DNA from: Lachnospiraceae bacterium UBA7109
GTDB taxonomy: Bacteria > Bacillota > Clostridia > Lachnospirales > Lachnospiraceae
Assembly (NCBI GenBank): GCA_002492335.1
Contig: DKYD01000063.1
Span: 1 to 9,086, forward strand
Reading direction: 5' to 3'
Length of the DNA: 9,086 nucleotides
In this document: positions 1 through 5,580 of the stretch, piece by piece
Numbering within the stretch: the first letter of the stretch is position 1
Layout: every line of letters begins with the position of its first letter
Program-made: the position numbers and the translations under genes
Notes under the pieces: generated by a model
The model's database searches: none
Told to the model about the DNA's origin: nothing
What the model saw: the letters and a program-made list of their open reading frames with translations, nothing else

Positions 1-51
1 ATAGAATGAGCGGCTGTAACGAATAATTAGAAAGGAGGAGGAGAGGGTTCT

Positions 52-72
52 ATGATTATTTTTAAAAACTGA
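52..72 (+). other. Possible 6-codon leader ORF (MIIFKN) behind a strong ribosome site
   Basis: A purine-rich AAAGGAGGAGGAGAGGG tract (31-47) is followed by ATG at 52 and a TGA at 70-72, giving the peptide MIIFKN. It lies in the same frame as, and 45 bases upstream of, the protease start at 118. It could be a leader peptide, a decayed earlier start of the protease gene, or chance. No repeated codons or attenuator hairpin are visible that would argue for classic attenuation. The rest of 1-117 shows no gene that I can support. Confidence 0.2.
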
Positions 73-117
73 ATAAGCAAATTATTTTATTTCATCTATA
101 TGAAAGGAGAAATAAAA

Positions 118-489
118 ATGAAAGCAAATGTAAAGAAGAAATTAGGTATGATATCCGGAATTTTTATGGCTATAGTTATGTTGCAGAGTACTTTGAATGT
201 ATATGCTTCGAATATTAAAACTAACAAATTGGTAGAAAGTCAGAGTTTAGATGGGATATCATCTGTTAAGATTGATCCAGAGCTTCAGAAAGTTATGGAG
301 AAATATGAAACAGATAAAAGGATATCAGTTTGGGTATGGCTGAAATCGATTCCAAGTGGAAATATAGATCAGATGCTTCTCGAAGAGGTGGGAATGGATC
401 CTGCTGTATACAAAGATGAAAGTCGTTTTGCTAAAGAAATTTTACCGGAGATTGAAAAGGAAGTTGAAAAAAAGTCGGGTATGAAGTAG
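118..489 (+). CDS. S8 serine peptidase, N-terminal part (signal peptide and start of propeptide), frameshifted from its catalytic body
   Basis: This frame encodes 123 residues. The start at ATG 118 is chosen because AAGGAG (104-109) lies 8 bases before it; ATG 100 has no good ribosome site. Residues 1-31 form a typical Gram-positive signal peptide: a lysine-rich N-terminus (KANVKKK), a hydrophobic core, and a likely cleavage after VYA. The remaining ~90 residues are hydrophilic and helix-prone, with a short ISVWVWLKSI segment, as seen in the propeptides of secreted subtilases. The frame hits TAG at 487-489 before any catalytic motif, so on its own the product could not be a protease. Moving one base back within the A-run at 467-473 continues smoothly into the next frame (KKVGYEVAHSAIKK...), so this and the next entry are one gene of about 677 residues. 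Whether the break is a mutation, a sequencing error or programmed is unresolved. Confidence 0.75.
   Translation: MKANVKKKLGMISGIFMAIVMLQSTLNVYASNIKTNKLVESQSLDGISSVKIDPELQKVMEKYETDKRISVWVWLKSIPSGNIDQMLLEEVGMDPAVYKDESRFAKEILPEIEKEVEKKSGMK
468..474 (+). other. A AAA AAG slippery heptamer at the protease frame junction
   Basis: In the frame of the upstream part, bases 466-474 read GAA AAA AAG, which places a canonical X XXY YYZ heptamer, A AAA AAG, exactly where a -1 shift joins the two halves of the protease gene. It is the same heptamer used for -1 frameshifting in Escherichia coli dnaX. A Shine-Dalgarno-like AAAAGGA (455-461) lies 6 bases upstream, as a stimulator would. The zero-frame stop follows at 487-489. 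Against programming, the only downstream hairpin I see (477-479 with 490-492, plus one wobble) is very weak. Loss of one A from a run of eight gives the same picture. Confidence 0.4.
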
Positions 490-2150
490 CCCACAGCGCA
501 ATTAAAAAAGATAATAAAGAAAATTTGACGTTGAAGAATGTATTTGATTCAAAAGAAAGTAGTTTTGATGAAGATAATGTGATTACACCAATAGATATAG
601 CTGTTTCAGAAGAATATGATGAATATTTGAAAAGCAGAAGGAGCGTTCTGAAACGAGAATATTCACGGCTGAATAATGGGTTTGTAAAAACAAATAATAT
701 AGATGCTGAAAATATTCTTTATAATAGTTGCTATTCTGGCACAATGATTGTAAAGGCAACAAAAGAAGAAATTGAAAGATATGCGAAGTTGGATATAGTA
801 GAATTGATCTCGCTTTATTTGGAAGAACCAGTAAAACCTGCAATGGATAATACATTAGCTCAGATAGGAGTATATTGTGAAGGGGGAACAGGGTATACAC
901 TTCCAAATGGATGGGTTGCATACGATGGGTATGGAATTAAAGTGGGAGTTTTAGAAGCATCAAATGAGAATGATGCTGGTGGAAGATATGACAGTTCAAA
1001 TCCACATCTTAGGGGGAACATCAGAATACAGTTTGTTGATAATGTCAGAGAAGATGGAACGACAGTTCCTTATGTAATTGATAGCCATGCAACGGTGGTG
1101 ACAAGCATTATAGCGGGAAGAACCCAAACAGTTAATTCTGCGAGTTATACTGGAGTAGTTCCTTTTGCAACTGTTTATCAGATGGCCGTTGCTTACCAGC
1201 GAGATGTTTTGACGGGTATAATACAGCTTGTAGATAGAGGTGTTACTGTAATAAACTACAGTGCAGGTGTAAATAATGGAAGCACATATACATCGATAGA
1301 TAAAGAAGTTGACCGATTGGTTACTGAGTTAAATGTTGTTTTTGTTACTGCTGCTGGTAACAGAGGTGCGTTAGATGGGAATGTGATAAGTCCAGCAAAG
1401 GCATTGAATGTCATTTCAGTAGGAAATGCAAAAACACAGACTTTACAGGCTCAATTATGTGAGAGCCCATATGAAATGAACTTCGATTCATCATACAAAG
1501 AGGAAGGTTACTTGCCGAATAAACCAGACATTGCGGCACCGGGAACAGTGGGATATGTAGAGAACAATGGTGAGGTGGAGATGAGTTGGGGAACAAGTTT
1601 GTCTGCACCAATTGTAACCGGGGTTGTTGCACAGATGATGCAAGCGAAATCTATTTTAAAAGGTGATCCGTTGAAGGTTAAAGCTGCTTTATTGCATGCA
1701 GCTGAAAGTTCTAAAATATTGACTACTCAAAATTTTAGTGTTGGAGATGAATTGAGAGAAAAAAGTGGTGCGGGGCTTGTAAATGCAATTAATGCAGTGA
1801 CAAATTCTTTTGGCGCAAAAAAAATATCAATAAATAGTGAGCCGAATATAGCTGTAACTACAGAGGAATTTTATCTTTATGAAGGTCAAAAGATACGGGC
1901 AGTGCTAGTGTTTGATAAACGCAATGATAAAGTTATTTCTTCTTCAGGGGATTGTGATGATATTGACTTTTATTTGGAGACGGCAGAAACGAATAGCTTG
2001 GTAAGTTATTCAAGATCCTCGAGAAATAATGTGGAAATTATAGACTATACGGTAGCTAATACAGGAAGGTATAAATTCTATATAGATCCGTATCGGATAG
2101 TAGATATAGAAAAACCACCATGTGCTGCTATTGTTTATACAATAAAATAG
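474..2150 (+). CDS. S8 family (subtilisin-like) serine peptidase, catalytic body
   Basis: This frame is open from 468. The first possible start, TTG 525, has no convincing ribosome site, so translation probably depends on the upstream part. In the joined numbering (~677 residues), the propeptide runs to about 250 and the peptidase domain from about 270 to 550. The His motif is SHATVVTSIIAG (His324), the oxyanion Asn is in VTAAGN (Asn415), and the nucleophile is in GTSLSAP (Ser494). At the first triad position, where subtilases have V-I-D-T/S-G, this protein reads VGVLEAS, so Asp appears replaced by Glu280. About 110 C-terminal residues (DIDFYLE... TGRYKFYI) look like a beta-sandwich of the pre-peptidase C-terminal (PPC) kind. 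There is no sortase signal or membrane anchor, so the product would be secreted. The SLH gene begins 29 bases downstream and is probably cotranscribed. Codons favour A/T more than in the ior operon. Confidence 0.85.
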   Translation, partial: VGYEVAHSAIKKDNKENLTLKNVFDSKESSFDEDNVITPIDIAVSEEYDEYLKSRRSVLKREYSRLNNGFVKTNNIDAENILYNSCYSGTMIVKATKEEIERYAKLDIVELISLYLEEPVKPAMDNTLAQIGVYCEGGTGYTLPNGWVAYDGYGIKVGVLEASNENDAGGRYDSSNPHLRGNIRIQFVDNVREDGTTVPYVIDSHATVVTSIIAGRTQTVNSASYTGVVPFATVYQMAVAYQRDVLTGIIQLVDRGVTVINYSAGVNNGSTYTSIDKEVDRLVTELNVVFVTAAGNRGALDGNVISPAKALNVISVGNAKTQTLQAQLCESPYEMNFDSSYKEEGYLPNKPDIAAPGTVGYVENNGEVEMSWGTSLSAPIVTGVVAQMMQAKSILKGDPLKVKAALLHAAESSKILTTQNFSVGDELREKSGAGLVNAINAVTNSFGAKKISINSEPNIAVTTEEFYLYEGQKIRAVLVFDKRNDKVISSSGDCDDIDFYLETAETNSLVSYSRSSRNNVEIIDYTVANTGRYKFYIDPYRIVDIEKPPCAAIVYTIK

Positions 2151-2179
2151 AGTGTATGATTTTAACAGGAGAGGGATAT

Positions 2180-2893
2180 ATGAGAAAATTGATAAAGAAG
2201 ATTTTTGTGCTAATCATAGCTGGAATAGTAATGTTCAATAGCGTGTCTATTGTTGAAGCCGCGGAAGAGGAGAAAATAGAGAATATACCGTCAGAAAAAC
2301 CTGTACTTAGTCAGGAGTCTGAGGCGAAGATTCGAAAAGATTATTTGCGGGCATTAAAAGAAAGCAACCCAGATGAATCGTGGATTCAAGACATGGAAGA
2401 ATCAGATATAATCATCCGGGCGTATTATGGTACATATCATGATTGCGAAGTGGTTGTGATGGGATATAAAGATATGCTGGATATGCCGGCGTCAGAGAAA
2501 ATTGAAATTGGCGGGTATGCGTTCTGGTTTGCGAATGTTACGGAAGCATATGGATTTTATTTACATAAGGAGAATGTATTTATTCCTATGCCTGATGCGT
2601 ATGAAGAAGGAAGTTTGACAGATGAGGATCTGACTGCGATTTCAGAAATTTTTGGTAAAAATTCTTATAAAATCAAGTGTGATTATCAGGATGTATCAGA
2701 AAACGACTGGTTTTATGGTGACGTTGCTTATGTGGATGGAAAAGGTATTATGACAGGTCTTAAAGACAAGATATTTGGACCGGATAAAATGCTGGCACGC
2801 GCACAGTTCATGGTGCTCCTGCATCGTATGGAAGGAGAACCGGAAGCAACGCTTGTTTCCGTGGGTCATTGGCCGGATGTTACAGAAGACTGA
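2180..2893 (+). CDS. Exported SLH-domain protein, N-terminal part, ended by a premature TGA
   Basis: The start at ATG 2180 is chosen over 2120 because AGGAG (2168-2172) lies 7 bases before it and it begins a signal peptide: MRKLIKK, a hydrophobic stretch, and likely cleavage after VEA at residues 25-27. Residues 28-75 are charged and probably helical. Residues ~80-160 (YYGTYHDCEVVVMGY to YEEGSLTDEDL) form a small domain that I recall from other exported Firmicute proteins but cannot name. Residues ~169-216 are the first SLH repeat (YQDVSENDWFYGDV... RAQFMVLLHR). The second repeat begins at WPDVTED and is cut by TGA 2891-2893. Reading past that codon in the same frame completes two further repeats, so the intact protein would be about 349 residues. 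SLH triplets bind secondary cell-wall polymers in Gram-positives, so the role is probably attachment at the cell surface, perhaps as partner of the protease upstream. Confidence 0.8.
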   Translation: MRKLIKKIFVLIIAGIVMFNSVSIVEAAEEEKIENIPSEKPVLSQESEAKIRKDYLRALKESNPDESWIQDMEESDIIIRAYYGTYHDCEVVVMGYKDMLDMPASEKIEIGGYAFWFANVTEAYGFYLHKENVFIPMPDAYEEGSLTDEDLTAISEIFGKNSYKIKCDYQDVSENDWFYGDVAYVDGKGIMTGLKDKIFGPDKMLARAQFMVLLHRMEGEPEATLVSVGHWPDVTED

Positions 2894-3229
2894 TATAAGA
2901 ATGCGGTATATTGGGGATTTCAGAATAAAATTATGAGAGGATATTCAAATTCGGATTACTGGGGAACGAATGATAATATGACTCGGGAACAGCTTGCAAC
3001 AGTTTTGTATCGTTATGCGGAGTATAAAGAATATAATACAATGAGGAGATCGGAACTTGATCGATTCGAAGATGCGGTGTCTGTAAGTGAGTTTGCAAGA
3101 AATGCTGTGCAGTGGGCAGTTGCAGAAGGAATCATTACTGGAAAGGATGATGGTAAAAGACTTGATCCGCAGGGAGATACTACACGTGCGGAGTGTGCTG
3201 CGATGATTCGAAGATTTATGGAAAGATAA
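2894..3229 (+). pseudogene. Second and third SLH repeats, separated from their gene by the in-frame TGA
   Basis: This is the same frame as the preceding entry, directly after the TGA. It begins YKNAVYWGFQNKIM, the core of SLH repeat 2, continues through MTREQLATVLYRYAEY, and includes a full repeat 3 (RFEDAVSVSEFARNAVQWAVAEGIITG... TTRAECAAMIRRF), ending at TAA. The only ATG that could restart translation, 2933, has no ribosome site and would begin mid-repeat, so it is unlikely to be an independent gene. Conservation of all the SLH landmarks after the stop means the lesion is recent, is an error, or is read through. Loss of repeats 2 and 3 would be expected to weaken cell-wall binding, because SLH modules normally work in threes. 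Confidence 0.7.
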
Positions 3230-3310
3230 TATTTGATAATATCAAAAAAAATCATTCGGTTTTTTCTTTAATTTATTTTTAAAAGGTGAAAGTTAGTGGT
3301 AGACAGGATT

Positions 3311-3343
3311 AAAGGCATCGCATTTTCGGCGATGCCTTTTTTT
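3311..3343 (+). terminator. Rho-independent terminator after the protease/SLH unit
   Basis: AAAGGCATCGC (3311-3321) pairs perfectly with GCGATGCCTTT (3329-3339) around a 7-base loop, and seven T's run from 3337 to 3343. The T-run faces the plus strand, so it ends the SLH transcript. On the minus strand only a short AAA/TTT flank is present, so it would be a poor terminator for the gene ending at 3377. The preceding 3230-3310 holds only A/T-rich sequence with a small inverted repeat (TTGAT-aat-ATCAA, 3233-3245). Confidence 0.85.
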
Positions 3344-3376
3344 GAGGTTATCTATTGCCTTGAGTTTATGAAAGAG

Positions 3377-4381
3377 CTATTGTACAACGGTCTTTCCTGT
3401 TATTTCCGGTGAAGAGTGTCCATCATCCGGCACCTGTTCTTTTTGCCGGCTGCTTAAGCGTCCGACTGTCATTGCATCTGCATAACTGATCGGATGATTG
3501 CGCATATGCACCTTCATCAGTTCAAAAAGACGAAGTGTCGGACGGGCGGATTCTAGTACGCCTCCTGCATCAATGAAGCTGCATCCGGTCTGCATCGCCA
3601 GCTTTTGAAGCTGTTGATTGATTCTTTGTGCAGCAGGTGTGTCAGAGATGATGGATACGATGTAAATAGAAGCCTCGGTTTTTGTGTGGATCATGTACAG
3701 CAGCCACTCATATTTCGAAATGAAATCTTCTATATTTATATTTTCATCTGTAATGTCTGCATCTCCCATGTTTACAAATATTTTTCTGGGATTCAGATCA
3801 TACAGACATACTTTCAGATAGCTTTCTATCTGGTCGATCCGGACGTCTTTGATACTGCGGTTATAAAGTGGCTCGGTGATCTGGAATGCCTGTGACAGCT
3901 CTCCCAGTGGAAGGTTTGCAAAGGTGTTTGAACCAAAGAGTACAACACCGCCTGCTTCTGTAATACTGTTTAATTCTCGATAGGTTTTCATTTCGTCATC
4001 TCCTTGACTAAGTTGTGAGGGCTTTACGGGGACAGCTGTACGGGATGTTTCTTTTGCGAAGGCAGCAGTACTGTTTCCGGACAGCTCTTTACACAGATTT
4101 TTATTTGCCGCTGTTTGCTTTTTATCATAACGGCGGTTCACAAAGTAGACAATTACGTTGGCAGATACAACGACCAGATTCAGCAGGTATACTGCCAGCA
4201 CATAATTAAATCTGTGGTTATAGATTTTTGCAGCGATTCCAGCAATATAGCCGATAATAATCAGCATGATAAACTGGAGACTCATGTTTTTTGCTGATTT
4301 TGCCCTGATATTTTTGGCAAGATTCATCGGCCAGGATAATCCAAAGCAAATCAGCATGGTAGACTCAAGAAGTTCAGCCAT
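3377..4381 (-). CDS. PQ-loop membrane domain fused to an SGNH-hydrolase-like domain
   Basis: The start at 4381 (MAELLEST) is chosen because GAGAGGA lies about 7 bases upstream; the longer frame to 4468 adds 29 polar residues with no ribosome site. The product is 334 residues. Residues ~4-83 hold three membrane helices with a PQ-loop-like element after the first (GLSWPMNLAKNIRAKSAKNMS), like half of a SWEET/SemiSWEET transporter. Residues ~84-130 are a polar linker. Residues ~131-334 resemble an SGNH/GDSL hydrolase: block I FGSNTF (Ser151), block II YNRSI (Asn174), block III-like VNMGDADI, and a possible block V at HPISYADAM (His296). The usual GxND Asn reads Asp, and the Asp three residues before the His is absent, so hydrolase activity is uncertain. 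A good internal ribosome site precedes residue 131. The gene diverges from the LysR gene. The transported solute, if any, and the hydrolase substrate cannot be named. Confidence 0.65.
   Translation of the reverse strand: MAELLESTMLICFGLSWPMNLAKNIRAKSAKNMSLQFIMLIIIGYIAGIAAKIYNHRFNYVLAVYLLNLVVVSANVIVYFVNRRYDKKQTAANKNLCKELSGNSTAAFAKETSRTAVPVKPSQLSQGDDEMKTYRELNSITEAGGVVLFGSNTFANLPLGELSQAFQITEPLYNRSIKDVRIDQIESYLKVCLYDLNPRKIFVNMGDADITDENINIEDFISKYEWLLYMIHTKTEASIYIVSIISDTPAAQRINQQLQKLAMQTGCSFIDAGGVLESARPTLRLFELMKVHMRNHPISYADAMTVGRLSSRQKEQVPDDGHSSPEITGKTVVQ
3989..4005 (-). promoter_or_regulatory. Internal ribosome site and ATG for the SGNH domain
   Basis: On the minus strand AAGGAG (4005-4000) is followed after 8 bases by ATG (3991-3989), in frame with the fusion protein at residue 131 and exactly where the SGNH-like domain begins (MKTYREL). 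The match and spacing are as good as those of the real gene starts nearby. It suggests either a second, soluble SGNH product of about 204 residues from the same mRNA, or the relic of two separate genes later joined. Confidence 0.5.
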
Positions 4382-4422
4382 TTTTGTTTCCTCTCTTTCC
4401 TGTAAATGCAAGTTGTCATGTT

Positions 4423-4453
4423 CGGGATGAATGGTTGTTTCCCGTTCATCCTG
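4423..4453 (-). other. Hairpin in the leader of the PQ-loop/SGNH gene
   Basis: GGATGAA (4425-4431) and TTCATCC (4445-4451) are perfect inverted repeats around a 13-base loop, extended to 9 pairs by one G-T and one C-G (4423-4424 with 4452-4453). It lies 40-70 bases ahead of the start at 4381, so it would fold in the 5' untranslated RNA if transcription starts in the divergent region. No T-run follows it, so it is not a terminator. Confidence 0.3.
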
Positions 4454-4467
4454 TACATATCGTAACA

Positions 4468-4496
4468 TTGACTTTTGATTATGTCTAATATATAAT
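4468..4496 (+). promoter_or_regulatory. Sigma-A type promoter of the LysR gene
   Basis: TTGACT (4468-4473) and TATAAT (4491-4496) are separated by exactly 17 bases, one mismatch from the ideal housekeeping promoter. Transcription should start near 4503, leaving a leader of about 60 bases before ATG 4565. I found no equally clear promoter on the minus strand for the divergent gene. Confidence 0.7.
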
Positions 4497-4498
4497 AT

Positions 4499-4513
4499 TT
4501 ATGAAAATCATAA
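4499..4513. promoter_or_regulatory. Probable LysR-type operator (dyad with T-N11-A core)
   Basis: TTATGA-aaa-TCATAA is a perfect 6-3-6 inverted repeat, and its inner part TATGA-N3-TCATA fits the T-N11-A rule for LysR-family boxes. A further half site TTATGA lies at 4522-4527. The dyad covers the predicted start of transcription of the LysR gene, which would suit negative autoregulation, and lies between the two divergent genes. Assignment to this particular regulator is inference from position. Confidence 0.5.
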
Positions 4514-4564
4514 TATAAAAGTTATGATAAAGCTTTGAAAATGTATAGAAGAGAAGGAGAGATT

Positions 4565-5434
4565 ATGGAGCTTGTACAAATCCGGTATTTTCTGGAAGTG
4601 GCAGAGACGAAGCATATGACCAACAGTGCGAAAAATCTTCATATTACACAGCCTGCGTTGACGCAGGCGATCCATCGGCTGGAGGACAGCCTGGGCGTCC
4701 CACTGTTTATGCCGAAGGGAAGGGGGATCGTTCTGACAGAGTATGGACGTTATCTGCAGAAAAAGCTAAAGCCGCTGATGGAGCAGATGGATAAGATTCC
4801 GGAGCAGTTGGAGATGATGGTCAGTCTGGAGAGTGAGACGATACATATGAATGTGCTGGCGGCCTCCAGTCTGGTGATCGAAGGGATTATTGAATACCAG
4901 AAGGATCATGAAGGAATCCATTTTCAGTTACAGCAAAATACAGAAAGCGAGCTGTATGATGTGGCGGTTACTACAAAGCTCTTCTATCAGGGGCAGGGAG
5001 AGCGGAACAGCTTTTCCTGTGCGGAGAAGATTTATCTTGCTGTTCCTGATAATGAAAAATATAGAGACAGAACTTCCATTCGCCTGAAAGAGGTGGCAGG
5101 AGAGCAGTTTGTCAGTCTCCTGGGTTCCAGGGAGTTCCGGTATATCTGCGACCGTTTCTGTGAACATGCAGGGTTTGCACCAAATGTTATCTTCGAAAGT
5201 GACAACCCGGCTGCTGTTAAAAATATGATTGCTGCCAATATGGGAGTTGGCTTCTGGCCGGAATTCAGCTGGGGAATTATCAAGAATGAACGAGTCCGGC
5301 TGCTGGAGATAGAGGAGCCGGTCTGCCAGAGAAATATTATTATCAGTTATAACAGAAATAAAGTTGACAGCTGCAATGTGATAGAATTCTATGAATTTTT
5401 GACAGATTTTTTTCTGAAACGCAAAGAGCTGTAA
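4565..5434 (+). CDS. LysR-family transcriptional regulator
   Basis: The start at ATG 4565 is preceded at 5 bases by an AGGAG-type site; the longer frame from 4535 adds ten residues with nothing to support them. The product is 289 residues, normal for the family. Residues 1-60 are the LysR winged helix-turn-helix: LVQIRYFLEVAETKHMTNSAK, then the recognition region ITQPALTQAIHRLEDSLGVPLF and the wing GRGIVLTEYG. Residues ~88-289 form the two-lobed effector-binding domain, including NMIAANMGVGFWPEFSW, typical of its second lobe. The inducer cannot be read from sequence. LysR regulators often control a divergent neighbour, which here is the PQ-loop/SGNH gene. The ior-paaK operon converges on this gene and has its promoter outside the window, so control of it is possible but not shown. 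The upstream dyad at 4499-4513 suggests autoregulation. Confidence 0.92.
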   Translation: MELVQIRYFLEVAETKHMTNSAKNLHITQPALTQAIHRLEDSLGVPLFMPKGRGIVLTEYGRYLQKKLKPLMEQMDKIPEQLEMMVSLESETIHMNVLAASSLVIEGIIEYQKDHEGIHFQLQQNTESELYDVAVTTKLFYQGQGERNSFSCAEKIYLAVPDNEKYRDRTSIRLKEVAGEQFVSLLGSREFRYICDRFCEHAGFAPNVIFESDNPAAVKNMIAANMGVGFWPEFSWGIIKNERVRLLEIEEPVCQRNIIISYNRNKVDSCNVIEFYEFLTDFFLKRKEL

Positions 5435-5482
5435 GAAGGATGACAGTTACGTTACGCTCATCAGAATATTTGTGGGGAAGAT

Positions 5483-5552
5483 AAAAAAACACGTGCATAC
5501 ATATGACAGCCCGGAAGGGAATCATCATGTGCATGCACGTGGAGTGTTTTTT
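5483..5552. terminator. Bidirectional terminator between convergent lysR and paaK
   Basis: A seven-A run (5483-5489) on the left and a six-T run (5547-5552) on the right flank a compound hairpin. CACGTGCAT (5490-5498) pairs with ATGCACGTG (5533-5541). ACAT (5499-5502) and ATGA (5503-5506) pair with ATGT (5527-5530) and TCAT (5522-5525) across small bulges. CCC-GGAA-GGG (5510-5519) can cap it with a GNRA-type tetraloop. An alternative outer pairing, AAAAAACAC (5484-5492) with GTGTTTTTT (5544-5552), gives a U-tract to either strand. It sits 48 bases after the lysR stop and 28 bases after the paaK stop, as expected for a shared terminator. Confidence 0.75.
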
Positions 5553-5580
5553 GGAAGTAAACAAAAAATTCTATAGATAA

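Noticed and set aside
2891..2893. TGA as selenocysteine, or a genome-wide TGA-to-Trp code
   Set aside because: SLH repeats have Trp, not Cys, here, no SECIS-like hairpin is evident just downstream, and no other gene in the window reads through TGA while Trp is written TGG throughout.
3013..3255. 80-residue minus-strand open frame over the SLH repeats
   Set aside because: It is antisense to clear SLH coding sequence, with no ribosome site or domain.
3233..3270. A/T-rich inverted repeats right after the SLH gene as a terminator
   Set aside because: The pairs are almost all A-T with tiny loops and would be unstable; the GC-containing hairpin at 3311-3343 is the credible terminator.
4382..4468. 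29-residue N-terminal extension of the PQ-loop/SGNH protein
   Set aside because: The polar residues have no ribosome site at 4468 and include the leader hairpin; MAELLEST at 4381 has a good site directly ahead of the first membrane helix.
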